Shown one piece after another: positions 53,248 to 61,590 of a stretch of DNA of 64,000 nt. How positions within the stretch are numbered: the stretch's first letter is position 1; every line of letters starts with the position of its first letter. The stretch is taken from contig CACXBF010000003.1 of assembly GCA_902765855.1 (NCBI GenBank), positions 25,412-89,411 of the forward strand, in the 5' to 3' direction. Under the pieces are notes generated by a model. It was not told where the DNA came from. It saw only the letters and a list, made by a program, of their open reading frames with translations, and ran no database searches. Source of the stretch: an uncultured Ruminococcus sp. (GTDB taxonomy: Bacteria; Bacillota; Clostridia; Oscillospirales; Acutalibacteraceae). The translations under genes and the position numbers were made by a program.

Positions 53248-54891
53248 ATGCTGAAATTTGAAGGAACGGCTATATCTATGGGTTACGCTATCGGAAAGAT
53301 TCATTATTTGAACAATCCTAAGAAAAATATCCCAAGATATACAATACAAGATACAGAAAAAGAAATGGCAAGACTGATGGAAGCAATAGATATAGTTTAT
53401 GACCAGCTAACTGTTTTGAATGAACGGGCGAAAGAGAGTATTGGAAATAAAAACGCCTTGATTTTTCAATTTCATCAGATGCTTTTGAATGATAATTCCC
53501 TTAGAGATTATTCGAAAAATATAATAGTAAATCAACATATGAATTGTGAATATGCGGTTAAAAAAACTTATGAGCATTTTTATAATATCTTCGCTAACTT
53601 AGAAGATGATTATATGAGAGAGCGTGCAGATGATATTGTTGATTTATCTAATAAATTACTCAATGTGCTTATGTCAGAAAATGAGGCAAATAAGGTTAAT
53701 ATAACTGAACCTCTTATTATTGCAGCAAGAGAGCTTTATCCAAGCGATACACTTTCTTTTAAGAAAGAAAATATTCTTGGTATTGTTACTAATGTTGGTT
53801 CTTTTACTTCTCATGCGTCTATTATATCAAGGATTATGGGTATACCTTCTATGTCTAATACTACTGCGGTTTTAGAGCGTCTGAATGGCAGGTATGCTAT
53901 TCTTGACGGAGAGCAGGGAATACTATATGTCGACCCACCGGAAGGCTTGCTTTTGCAATACAAATCTAAGAAACAAAGATATGAAGAATATCGCAATATG
54001 CTTAATAGTCAAAAAAATCTTCCTACCGTAACTTTAGATGGAAAGAAAATAGGACTTTTGGCAACAATAGGTTCTATAGACGGCGCTCAAGTTGCAATAG
54101 ATAATGATGCAGAGGGTATAGGATTTTTAAAGAGTGATTTTCTTTTTGCGGGTAGAGCCTCTTTACCAAGTGAAGAAGAGCAATTTATGGCATATAGAGC
54201 AATCTCAAAAACTATGGGAAAAAAGGTTACGAGAATATGTATGCTCGATATGCTTCCGGAACAGGAGTGTAGCTATTTTAATATATCAAAGGAAAATAAC
54301 CCTGCTATGGGTATGCGAGGAATAAGACTTCTCCTTGAAAATCAAAGCATACTTAAAATGCAGTTAAGAGCTATATACAGAGCCTCAGCTTTTGGCAAGG
54401 TTTCTATATGTATTCCTATGGTATCATCTGTAAGCGAGGTACGCTCATTCAAAAAGACAGCTAAAGAAGTTCGTGATGAATTAAAGCGAGAGGGTATAAA
54501 TTATGACCCGTCAACACAAATAGGAATAATGGTAGAAACACCTGCGGCGGCGGTTATAAGCGATATTCTTGCCGAAATGGTAGATTTTATAAGCATAGGC
54601 ACTAATGATTTAACTCAATATACCTTAGCTGTTGACAGAAATAATGAGGACCTTATAAATTTCTATATAACAGCACATAAAGCGGTTCTAAGGCTTATTA
54701 AGCTTACCATACAAAACGCTCATAAGGCGGAAATTCCTGTTGGGATATGTGGTGACCTTGCCGCTGATAAACGACTTACAGAAAAATTCTTGAAATATGG
54801 TGCCGATAGCTTTTCAGTTATTCCGAGCAAGATACTTGAAATGCGTTCTGAAATAAGAAAAGTAGACCTCAAAGAAAAGAAATCAAAATAA
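53248..54891 (+). CDS. PTS enzyme I-like phosphotransferase, atypical
   Basis: This 547-residue protein has enzyme I architecture: N-terminal phosphohistidine domain with the His in GSFTSHASIISR (near 190), and a PEP-binding TIM barrel with RASLPSEEEQFMAYRAI, NPAMGMRGIRLL, IGTNDLTQYTLAVDRNN and the catalytic Cys in GICGDLAAD. Two normally conserved motifs differ: GGRTSH is GSFTSH, and the LDIGGDK motif is replaced by MLDMLPEQE. There is no ptsH (HPr) next to it. The start is the ATG at 53248 after AGGTGGTGA. It may be a divergent enzyme I or a regulatory phosphotransferase. nth follows 10 bases later. Confidence 0.82.
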   Translation: MLKFEGTAISMGYAIGKIHYLNNPKKNIPRYTIQDTEKEMARLMEAIDIVYDQLTVLNERAKESIGNKNALIFQFHQMLLNDNSLRDYSKNIIVNQHMNCEYAVKKTYEHFYNIFANLEDDYMRERADDIVDLSNKLLNVLMSENEANKVNITEPLIIAARELYPSDTLSFKKENILGIVTNVGSFTSHASIISRIMGIPSMSNTTAVLERLNGRYAILDGEQGILYVDPPEGLLLQYKSKKQRYEEYRNMLNSQKNLPTVTLDGKKIGLLATIGSIDGAQVAIDNDAEGIGFLKSDFLFAGRASLPSEEEQFMAYRAISKTMGKKVTRICMLDMLPEQECSYFNISKENNPAMGMRGIRLLLENQSILKMQLRAIYRASAFGKVSICIPMVSSVSEVRSFKKTAKEVRDELKREGINYDPSTQIGIMVETPAAAVISDILAEMVDFISIGTNDLTQYTLAVDRNNEDLINFYITAHKAVLRLIKLTIQNAHKAEIPVGICGDLAADKRLTEKFLKYGADSFSVIPSKILEMRSEIRKVDLKEKKSK

Positions 54892-54901
54892 AGGTGATTA
54901 G

Positions 54902-55543
54902 ATGGATTCAAAACAGCGAGCATTGCTTGCGGTTGAGGCTTTAAAAAAAGAATATCCTGATGCGATATGTTCGCTTGTTTATACTGAGCCATTACAGCTT
55001 CTTATAGCGACAAGGCTTGCTGCACAATGCACAGATGCAAGAGTAAATATGGTTACTCCGGCATTATTTGAACGTTTTAAAACAGCGGAAGATTTCGCAG
55101 AAGCCGATGTGTCTGAGGTGGAAAAATATATTCATTCCTGCGGACTTTATAAAACTAAGGCGAGAGATATAGTTGCTATGTGTAAGATGCTTGTTTCAGA
55201 TTTTGGCGGAGTAGTACCTGATACAATCGAAAAGCTAATAAAGCTTCCGGGTGTAGGAAGAAAGACAGCAAATTTGGTTGTGGGGGATATTTTCGGAAAA
55301 CCTGCTGTGGTTGTCGATACTCATTGCATAAGAATAACATCAAAGCTTGGATTTCATTCAATTAAGGATGCAACTAAGATAGAAAAGATATTGAGAGATG
55401 TTCTTCCGTCAGAAGAAAGTAATGACTTTTGTCATAGACTTGTGCTTCACGGCAGGGCTGTCTGTGACGCACGAAAACCCAAATGCGATAAATGTTGTAT
55501 GAATGGTTTTTGCGAATATTATATCCAAAATAAAAAAAATTAA
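54902..55543 (+). CDS. nth: endonuclease III
   Basis: This base-excision repair DNA glycosylase/AP lyase removes oxidised pyrimidines. The 213-residue protein has a helix-hairpin-helix LPGVGRKTANLVVG with catalytic Lys (near 120), Asp in VVVDTHCIRI (near 138), and a 4Fe-4S cluster motif CX6CX2CX5C (CDARKPKCDKCCMNGFC) at the C-terminus. The start follows AAGGTG. It is probably cotranscribed with the enzyme I-like gene. Confidence 0.95.
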   Translation: MDSKQRALLAVEALKKEYPDAICSLVYTEPLQLLIATRLAAQCTDARVNMVTPALFERFKTAEDFAEADVSEVEKYIHSCGLYKTKARDIVAMCKMLVSDFGGVVPDTIEKLIKLPGVGRKTANLVVGDIFGKPAVVVDTHCIRITSKLGFHSIKDATKIEKILRDVLPSEESNDFCHRLVLHGRAVCDARKPKCDKCCMNGFCEYYIQNKKN

Positions 55544-55555
55544 AAATTGTGTGAG

Positions 55556-55590
55556 AAAGTGTAGCAGAGAAATCTGCTGCACTTTTTGTA
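55556..55590 (+). terminator. terminator after nth
   Basis: AAAGTGTAGCAGA / TCTGCTGCACTTT (one G-T pair) plus T run. Nearly the same hairpin recurs at 59606-59640. Confidence 0.88.
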
Positions 55591-55654
55591 TGAAAGCTAA
55601 ATGTTAGTTTATACAAGATTTATTGAGTGATTGTGCGTCCTTGCTGTGAATTTG

Positions 55655-55745
55655 TACCCAAAGGCTCTGTTGTAGGTAAGCATCTTTGGAAACTACAAGC
55701 CTTTAAAAAGGCTTGAGCGAAACTTTTAATTTTTATCAAGCTCCT
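55655..55745. repeat. dispersed modular repeat, copy G (partial)
   Basis: CCCAAAGGCTCTGTTGTAGG, CATCTTTGGAAACTACAAGC and CTTTAAAAAGGCTTGAGCGA modules match copies A, B and D. Confidence 0.7.
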
Positions 55746-55848
55746 GTTAATTAGCAATTAAATTTTGCTTAGAATTTCAAAAAGATGTTCCCTCAAACGG
55801 AAAAATATGCTATAATCAATTTATATCATACCGAAAGGATTGAATTTG

Positions 55849-56601
55849 ATGAAATACGATGCCCGTCCATGTCCGCTGGTTAAGAAAACTCAGCTGACTG
55901 ACACAATTTTTGATTTTAGAATTCTGAATAAAGAGCTTGCAGAAATTGCTAAGCCCGGACAATTTGTCCATATTCGTGTTCCGGGAAAAACTCTCCGCCG
56001 TCCGATTTCAATTTGTGATATAAACGGTTCAGAGTTTCGTCTTGTATTCGAGGTTCGTGGAGAGGGTACTGATATACTTTCGCAAACAGAAGTTGGCGGA
56101 GAGGTCGATATGATTGCTCCTTTGGGAAATGGCTTTAAGATAGAGCCGGACCAAAGAACAGTATTTATCGGCGGAGGTATTGGTGTACCTCCTATGTTAT
56201 ATGCGGCAAAACAGAGCAATAATGCAGTTACTATTACAGGTTTCAGAGATAAGAGTGCCGTTATACTTGAGAAAGATTTTAAATCAATCGACGAACATAT
56301 TCTTATGACAGATAATGGCTCGGCAGGTAGACAGGGTTTTGTTACAGAGGCTCTGAAAGATGTTATAGGAAATGCTGATATGGTTTGTGCTTGTGGACCA
56401 ATGGTTATGCTCAGAGGCGTTGCAGAAATTGCTCGTCAAGCAGGTGTGCCTTGCCAGATTTCTTTGGAGGAAAGAATGGCTTGCGGCGTTGGTGCTTGCT
56501 TAGGTTGTGCTGTACTTGTCAATAGAGAAGACGGCACACAAGGCTATAAGCATGTTTGCAAAAATGGTCCTGTATTTAATGCAGAGGAGGTTGTATTCTG
56601 A
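55849..56601 (+). CDS. pyrK: dihydroorotate dehydrogenase B, electron-transfer subunit
   Basis: PyrK passes electrons from dihydroorotate through FAD and a 2Fe-2S cluster to NAD. The 250-residue protein has the FAD motif RRPISICDI (near 50), the NAD-binding IGGGIGVPPMLYAA (near 107) and the cluster cysteines in CGVGACLGCAVLV and HVCKNGPVF. The ATG at 55849 lies 9 bases after AAAGGA; a TTG upstream is less likely. It overlaps pyrD by one base, forming the usual PyrK-PyrDB pair. Confidence 0.95.
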   Translation: MKYDARPCPLVKKTQLTDTIFDFRILNKELAEIAKPGQFVHIRVPGKTLRRPISICDINGSEFRLVFEVRGEGTDILSQTEVGGEVDMIAPLGNGFKIEPDQRTVFIGGGIGVPPMLYAAKQSNNAVTITGFRDKSAVILEKDFKSIDEHILMTDNGSAGRQGFVTEALKDVIGNADMVCACGPMVMLRGVAEIARQAGVPCQISLEERMACGVGACLGCAVLVNREDGTQGYKHVCKNGPVFNAEEVVF

Positions 56602-57512
56602 TGGCAGATTTAAGCGTAAATATTGCAGGTGTAGAATTTAAGAATCCGATTATAGCAGCTTCGGGAACTATCGGTTTTGGCCACGAATACAGCGAGTTCT
56701 ATCCGCTTGAAGAATTGGGAGGAATCTCTTGTAAGGGAATTACCCTTAAGGAGCGTTTGGGAAACCCTCCGCCAAGAATAGCAGAAACTCCATCAGGTAT
56801 GCTTAATGCGGTCGGACTTCAAAACCCCGGTGTAGAGCATTTTATAGAAAAGGACTTGCCTTGGCTTCGCGAGCAGAACACAGTTATAATTGCAAATGTT
56901 GCAGGAAGCACTCAGGAAGATTACTGCAAAATGGCTGAGCGACTTTCCGACACTGATATTGATATGATTGAACTGAATATTTCTTGCCCAAATGTCAAAG
57001 AGGGCGGAGTTCAGTTCGGTACTTCTTGCGAATCCGTTGGTGCTATTACAAAGGCTGTACGCAAATATTGCAAAAAGCCACTTATAGTTAAGCTTTCACC
57101 GAATGTTTCTGATATAGCTTCCATAGCAAAAGCAGCAGAGGCAGAGGGTGCAGACGCACTTTCCCTTATAAACACTCTAACAGGTATGAGAATTGATATA
57201 AATACACGCAGACCAATTATAAGAAATATTACAGGCGGTATGTCAGGTCCGGCTGTATTTCCTGTTGCAGTAAGAATGGTATGGCAGGTTGCTAATGCTG
57301 TTGATATTCCTATAATAGGAATGGGCGGTATTACTACTTGGAAAGATGCTGTTGAAATGCTTATGGCAGGTGCAGACGCACTTCAAATCGGTACAGCACT
57401 TTTCACAGACCCATATTCTCCAGTAAAAATCAGACAAGGCTTGAATGATTATCTCGATAGAAACGGTATGAAGTCTGTAACAGAACTTACAGGTACTGTT
57501 ATAACAGGCTGA
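56601..57512 (+). CDS. pyrD: dihydroorotate dehydrogenase B, catalytic subunit
   Basis: PyrD oxidises dihydroorotate to orotate in pyrimidine synthesis with FMN. The 303-residue class 1B enzyme has the catalytic Cys in IELNISCPNVKEGGVQFG (near 130), and GITLKERLGNPPPRI and IIGMGGITTWKDAVEML at the FMN site. It begins at the last base of pyrK (TGATG), so the two are coupled. No other pyr genes are present in the window. Confidence 0.96.
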   Translation: MADLSVNIAGVEFKNPIIAASGTIGFGHEYSEFYPLEELGGISCKGITLKERLGNPPPRIAETPSGMLNAVGLQNPGVEHFIEKDLPWLREQNTVIIANVAGSTQEDYCKMAERLSDTDIDMIELNISCPNVKEGGVQFGTSCESVGAITKAVRKYCKKPLIVKLSPNVSDIASIAKAAEAEGADALSLINTLTGMRIDINTRRPIIRNITGGMSGPAVFPVAVRMVWQVANAVDIPIIGMGGITTWKDAVEMLMAGADALQIGTALFTDPYSPVKIRQGLNDYLDRNGMKSVTELTGTVITG

Positions 57513-57553
57513 GTTGATGATTCATATAGTCGTTGGTATAGGGGAGAATAGTA

Positions 57554-58180
57554 ATGACAAAGATAATTTTAGTCCGCCATTGTCAGGCAGAGGGAAACGA
57601 AAAGAGATTTTTTCAGGGAAGAATAAATACAGAGATTACCGAAAAGGGTAAAAGACAGATTGAGGCTACTGTAAACAAGCTTAAAGATGAGCCGATAGAT
57701 GTTGTTTATTCAAGTCCCTTGAAACGTGCATTTGTTACGGCTAAAAGTATTGCGGAAAGCCATAATATTTCTGAGGATAAAATCATTCTTGATGATGACC
57801 TTATGGAAATAGACGCAGGAATCTGGGACGGAATGTATATAAAGGATATTGTAAGACTTTTTCCTGAACAGAGCGATAACTGGGATAATCACCCAGAACG
57901 CTTTAATCCCGAAAAAAGCGAAGGAATGGAAAGCGTTTATCAGCGTGCCGGCAGAATGTTGAGAAAGCTTATTGATAACAATGAGGGCAAATGCGTATGC
58001 GTTGTATCGCATGGCTGTGCTATAAGAAATATGCTTTGCAATGCCTATGGAAAGCCGATTGATGAGCTTAAAACAGTGCCTTGGGGAACAAATTGTGCGA
58101 TAAGCACCATTGTTGCTGATGATGATTGGATTGAAGTCGTAACTGAAAATGATACAGAGCATCTCAAGGATATACAGTAG
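57554..58180 (+). CDS. histidine phosphatase family protein
   Basis: This 208-residue member of the phosphoglycerate mutase-like superfamily has its catalytic histidine in ILVRHCQAEGN (RHC where RHG is usual) and the second His in VVSHGCAIRNML. The size and the EGNEKRFFQGRINTEIT stretch resemble cobalamin-related or broad-specificity phosphatases. The substrate is unknown. The start follows GGGGAG, 41 bases after pyrD, so it may be read from the pyr unit. Confidence 0.9.
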   Translation: MTKIILVRHCQAEGNEKRFFQGRINTEITEKGKRQIEATVNKLKDEPIDVVYSSPLKRAFVTAKSIAESHNISEDKIILDDDLMEIDAGIWDGMYIKDIVRLFPEQSDNWDNHPERFNPEKSEGMESVYQRAGRMLRKLIDNNEGKCVCVVSHGCAIRNMLCNAYGKPIDELKTVPWGTNCAISTIVADDDWIEVVTENDTEHLKDIQ

Positions 58181-58246
58181 TTAAACGAGCTTGCAGAACA
58201 GTTATAGCTCGGTTCGGAAAATAATATATTCAAAGGAAATATCGTT

Positions 58247-58666
58247 ATGATTATAATGTCGGTCGATTTAGGAAAAGTTAGAACGGGCTTAGCTGTATGC
58301 GATAAGAGCGGATTTCTTGCATCACCTGTTGGTGTGATTACAGAAAGAAATCCCGAAGTGCTTGCAGATAAGATTGCAGAGAAAGCAAAGGAACTTAAAG
58401 CGGAAAAAATTGTCCTCGGACTTCCTAAAAATATGGACGGTTCTGAGGGCGACAGTGCTAAAAATGCAAGAAGCTTTGGTGAGCTTTTGAAGCAAAAAAC
58501 GGGTTTAGAGCTTATTATGCAGGACGAGCGTGGTACGACTATGACCGCTCACAAATACTTAAACGAAACCAATACAAGAGGAAAAAAGCGTAAGGCTGTT
58601 GTTGACAGCGTTGCGGCGGTTATTATTTTACAGGATTATCTTGATAGTGAAAGGAGCAGGCTATGA
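58247..58666 (+). CDS. ruvX: Holliday junction resolvase-like RuvX (YqgF)
   Basis: This 139-residue RNase H-fold nuclease has SVDLGKVRTGLAVCD with the first catalytic Asp, GLPKNMDGSEGDSAKNAR and DERGTTMTA, and the final catalytic Asp in KAVVDSVAAVIILQDYL. It functions in 16S rRNA 5' maturation in E. coli (YqgF) and may resolve junctions. The start follows AAAGGA. It overlaps the VanZ gene by 4 bases. Confidence 0.94.
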   Translation: MIIMSVDLGKVRTGLAVCDKSGFLASPVGVITERNPEVLADKIAEKAKELKAEKIVLGLPKNMDGSEGDSAKNARSFGELLKQKTGLELIMQDERGTTMTAHKYLNETNTRGKKRKAVVDSVAAVIILQDYLDSERSRL

Positions 58667-59553
58667 ATTTTTTAAAAGGGAAAAAGTTGCCTATAGGGCA
58701 TTTTTTCCTTGCATTAGCCGCAGGGCTTATGCTCTTTTTGCTTCCGACAGAAGCTAAGGTTCAATGCGAACAGCAATTCTGGTTACTATATGTTCTTTCT
58801 GTTTCTGTTGCAATTACAGTTGTTTTACTTTTGATTGTAAAAAAATATGACGTTATGGGAGTTGCACTTATAACGGCAACGAGTCTTTTAGCGATACGGT
58901 TTGTATTTGAAACCATAGCCTCAGCAATAAACGGAAATTCAAAGCCACTCGGCGAGGAACTTACGCTTTATGATATGATTTCATGGGTGCTGATATGGTT
59001 TATACCATTTGCAATAACTACAAGCATAAAGCTTTTCGCAGTTGCTTCATGGAATACAAGAGAAAAGCGATATGGCTTTTCAAAGTTTTTATTTCTGAGC
59101 AGTATGGCATTGCTTATTATCTATGTTATGATAATTTTTTGTAAAGATATATTTCCGTTTAATAGTAATTTCAGTGGTGACAGACAGGTTGTAGTTGTGC
59201 CATTTATGCGGATAGTAAAATGCTTAACAGAGGAACATACTACCGGTATTTTCTATATTCTATGGCATTGCGTCTTGTTTATTCCGATAGGATTTTTCCT
59301 ACCTATATTTATCTCTAAAATCAGACTTGTTCCCATAATTCTTATAGGAATAGCTAGTGGAGCATTCTTAGAGCTTTGTCAACTTGTTCTTAATACCGGT
59401 TCAGTATGTTTAGATGATATTATAATGTATACTATCGGTGCTATGTTTGGATATGGCTTAAAGCTTCTGATCGAAAAGACAAGGAGCGTACTTACTCTTG
59501 GGCATGATACAAATATGTTAAAACTTTATTATATTGATAAAAAGGACGAATAA
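58663..59553 (+). CDS. VanZ-like family membrane protein
   Basis: This 296-residue protein has about seven to eight membrane helices. Its C-terminal VanZ domain (about 170-275) contains ILWHCVLFIPIGFFLP and GAFLELCQLVLNTGSVCLDD. VanZ relatives include teicoplanin-resistance VanZ, but most are of unknown function; there is no van cluster. It is translationally coupled to ruvX (ATGA overlap). The N-terminal half (four helices) is longer than in small VanZ proteins. Confidence 0.85.
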   Translation: MNFLKGKKLPIGHFFLALAAGLMLFLLPTEAKVQCEQQFWLLYVLSVSVAITVVLLLIVKKYDVMGVALITATSLLAIRFVFETIASAINGNSKPLGEELTLYDMISWVLIWFIPFAITTSIKLFAVASWNTREKRYGFSKFLFLSSMALLIIYVMIIFCKDIFPFNSNFSGDRQVVVVPFMRIVKCLTEEHTTGIFYILWHCVLFIPIGFFLPIFISKIRLVPIILIGIASGAFLELCQLVLNTGSVCLDDIIMYTIGAMFGYGLKLLIEKTRSVLTLGHDTNMLKLYYIDKKDE

Positions 59554-59605
59554 TAAAGATGCCACGAATAATGGAGCAAATTATGTGCATAAAATAAGTT
59601 GGACT

Positions 59606-59640
59606 AAAAAGTGTAGTAGAGAAATCTGCTACACTTTTTA
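59606..59640 (+). terminator. terminator after the VanZ gene
   Basis: AAAAAGTGTAGTAGA / TCTGCTACACTTTTT (one mismatch/wobble) plus T run. Nearly identical to the hairpin at 55556-55590. Confidence 0.88.
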
Positions 59641-59664
59641 TTGGTTAACTTTAGCAAAATAAAA

Positions 59665-59773
59665 CCCTAGCTCTGCTAGGGAGGTAAAAAATTACATAGT
59701 AAAAAGACCTTCTGGTATGATAGAAGTGCGGTTGGCCGACTGCACAAATAAGAATATCAGGAGGTCTTTTTAA
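59665..59773. mobile_element. IS200/IS605-like non-coding remnant
   Basis: It has a CCCTAGC-TCT-GCTAGGG hairpin (59665-59681) and a long hairpin (left arm 59701-59718, right arm 59754-59771) with an inner stem GTGCGGTTG/CGACTGCAC. Mismatches are G-T wobble pairs, which suits an RNA or single-stranded DNA structure. No TnpA gene is present. The assignment rests on similarity to typical IS200-type ends and is tentative. Confidence 0.5.
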
Positions 59774-59876
59774 AATCCGTGAGTTCGATGAAAAAATAGA
59801 AAAAAGAAAAACTGCCCAAGATTTGATATAATGGAAACATAAAACAAACACCAACCAAAAGAAAGGACAGATTTTC

Positions 59877-60304
59877 ATGGAAGAACTATTAGCAATATTT
59901 TGCGATATTTTCCTAAAATAGTCAGCTATAACCGCTTTGTAGAAATTATGAAAATGTCAATAGTTCCATTAACATTATACCTTATTGAAGTATAGAGTTA
60001 GCAAGCGTACATGAATAAGTTTTATTGATTCTACCACTCTGGATGTTTACAATTCTTATAGAATTTATTCCCATAAAGTATTCAAAGACTTTGCACAGCG
60101 TGGAAAAAGCTCTACAGGCTGGTTTTATGATTTCAAGCTTTACTTGGTTATCAATGATATGGAAGAAATTTTGTCAGTTTGCCTTACTTTTGGCAATGTT
60201 AATGATAGAAATTTGGAAGTCGTTTCACAATTAACAAAAGAATTATATGGGAAATTGTTTTCTGACAGAGCTTATTTGTCTCAAAAGTTATTTAAAAAAT
60301 TTTT
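59877..60304 (+). pseudogene. degraded IS982-family transposase
   Basis: Fragments in several frames read MEELLAIFCDIF, then FPKIVSYNRFVEIMKMSIVP, then after stops LDVYNSYRIYSHKVFKDFAQ, RGKSSTGWFYDFKLYLVIND and GNVNDRNLEVVSQLTKELYG, ending SDRAYLSQKLFKKFL. The order and motifs match IS982 transposases. A large part between the first and second fragment is deleted, there are frameshifts and stops, and the C-terminus is missing. Ribosome-binding site AAAGGAC is still present before the ATG. Confidence 0.8.
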
Positions 60305-60344
60305 GAAAATAATACTACCTTAGGTAACGAAACTTAATAAAAAT

Positions 60345-60520
60345 ATTAAAGGCAACGGTATAATACAAAACGCTGATGGCCTGATGATAAGCGCCGCCTT
60401 CTTGATTTTGATCGCCTGTCTCGCACACAGCAATATAGTTCGCCATCGGAACTGTTACGAGCTCTGGATTGTTTTTGGCATGTAGAATTCTTTGTACTCT
60501 TTCTTAAAATCAAAAGCCAT
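60345..60520 (-). pseudogene. truncated, frameshifted GyrI-like protein gene
   Basis: It starts MAFDFKKEYKEFYMPK after AGGATAAGCT, then loses frame by one missing A in an A run; the other frame continues LVTVPMANYIAVCETGDQNQ and EGGAYHQAISVLYYTVAFNI before similarity ends. It matches the start of GyrI-like small-molecule-binding proteins of about 200 residues; the rest is missing next to the IS982 remnant. Confidence 0.7.
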
Positions 60521-60543
60521 AGCTTATCCTTGCATTTCTTTTA

Positions 60544-60981
60544 TCAGCGGTTATGAAAACTGAAATTACTTTTTTCGTACACTATCAAAGTGTAACTAAA
60601 GCATTTTTTCTGCTTCAATAACTGTATAAAATATTCCTTCGCAAGCTTTGCGCCAGTTACCCCAAAATGCTGCTTGAGCCAAAATTTCTGTGCAGATAGA
60701 TTGGTTTTGGTATAGTCCAACATAATCCGTATATATCCTTCGGCATTTAATGTTTTAGATATTGCTTTCACAATAAAAGTGCTGCTCCCTTTTCCTTGCT
60801 GGTCCTTTGCCACCATAAGAAGTCAGATAAAGGCAATTTGGTCATTTCGATAGTATTGTAGCACATAGTGCTCCATGCAGCTGGGGCGGTATACATTCCA
60901 GAATGACTCACGAGGCAGGTTTTCGATCTTTCTGTAATCGTTCTTAGTTTCAAGGCGGATCGTTATATTCGTTTCTGACAT
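60544..60981 (-). pseudogene. decayed GNAT acetyltransferase gene
   Basis: From the ATG at 60981 the frame reads MSETNITIRLETKNDYRKIE, then SFWNVYRPSCMEHYVLQYYR, and after a TGA stop (near 60823) continues in the same frame as VAKDQQGKGSSTFIVKAISK and LDYTKTNLSAQKFWLKQHFG. Q-x-x-G-x-G is the acetyl-CoA motif. The middle of the domain is missing, so the gene is probably a deletion derivative of one or two GNAT genes. Confidence 0.7.
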
Positions 60982-60992
60982 AGCTTTTATCC

Positions 60993-61583
60993 TTATCTCT
61001 TATCAATGATTTTATCGATCAGCCCATAGGCAAGGGCTTCCTGCGCCGACATATAATTGTTGCGTTCTGTATCGGCGGCAACCTCCGCAAAGGATCTTCC
61101 CGTATTTTCTGAAAGAATGCGGGTAAGCCGCTGTTTGGTTTTTTGCATTTGCTCAGATACGATCTGAATGTCCGTAACTGGGCCGTGCACACCGTTTCCG
61201 CCGATTAACGGCTGATGTATCATAATCTCTGCATTGGGAAGCGCGATCCGCTTGCCCTTTGCGCCGCCTGCCAGCAGGAAGGCGCCGAAGCTTGCGGCCA
61301 GACCGATGCATATGGTAGATACATCACACTTGATATACTGCATGGTGTCGTAAATTGCAAAACCGGCTGTGACCGATCCGCCCGGACTGTTGATATAAAG
61401 CTGAATATCTCTGTCCGGATCCTGTGCTTCTAGAAAAAGCATCTGGGCAATAATCGAACTGGCAGATGTGTCCGTCACTTCTTCGCCGAGAAAAATGATT
61501 CGGTCGGATAGCAGCCTAGAAAAGATGTCATAGTTCCGCTCGCCGCGGCTGGTTTGTTCTATCACATAAGGAATGATACTCAT
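60993..61583 (-). CDS. clpP: ClpP-type ATP-dependent protease proteolytic subunit (acquired paralogue)
   Basis: This 196-residue ClpP has the catalytic Ser in [11 protein letters not shown] (near 98), His in [10 protein letters not shown] (near 123) and Asp in [11 protein letters not shown] (near 172), so it should be active. It is in an apparent operon with DUF998, Cys-rich and TetR genes rather than with tig or clpX, and its base composition is GC-richer than the left 60 kb. It is therefore likely a second, horizontally acquired clpP. The start follows GAGGAG. Substrates or partners are unknown. Confidence 0.9.
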   Translation of the reverse strand: MSIIPYVIEQTSRGERNYDIFSRLLSDRIIFLGEEVTDTSASSIIAQMLFLEAQDPDRDIQLYINSPGGSVTAGFAIYDTMQYIKCDVSTICIGLAASFGAFLLAGGAKGKRIALPNAEIMIHQPLIGGNGVHGPVTDIQIVSEQMQKTKQRLTRILSENTGRSFAEVAADTERNNYMSAQEALAYGLIDKIIDKR

Positions 61584-61590
61584 ATAAATT

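Larger units (their letters stand above)
55544..55848. other. nth-pyrK gap
   Basis: It contains the nth terminator (55556-55590), repeat copy G (55655-55745) and the pyrK promoter region. No gene is visible. Confidence 0.6.
59554..59876. other. gap with terminator and IS200-like end
   Basis: It holds the terminator at 59606-59640, then a structured block (59665-59771), and the leader of the degraded IS982-like gene. No intact gene. Confidence 0.6.

Noticed and set aside
53038-53349. Reverse-strand 103-codon frame
   Set aside because: Overlaps the 5' end of the enzyme I-like gene, AT-rich composition without a ribosome-binding site.
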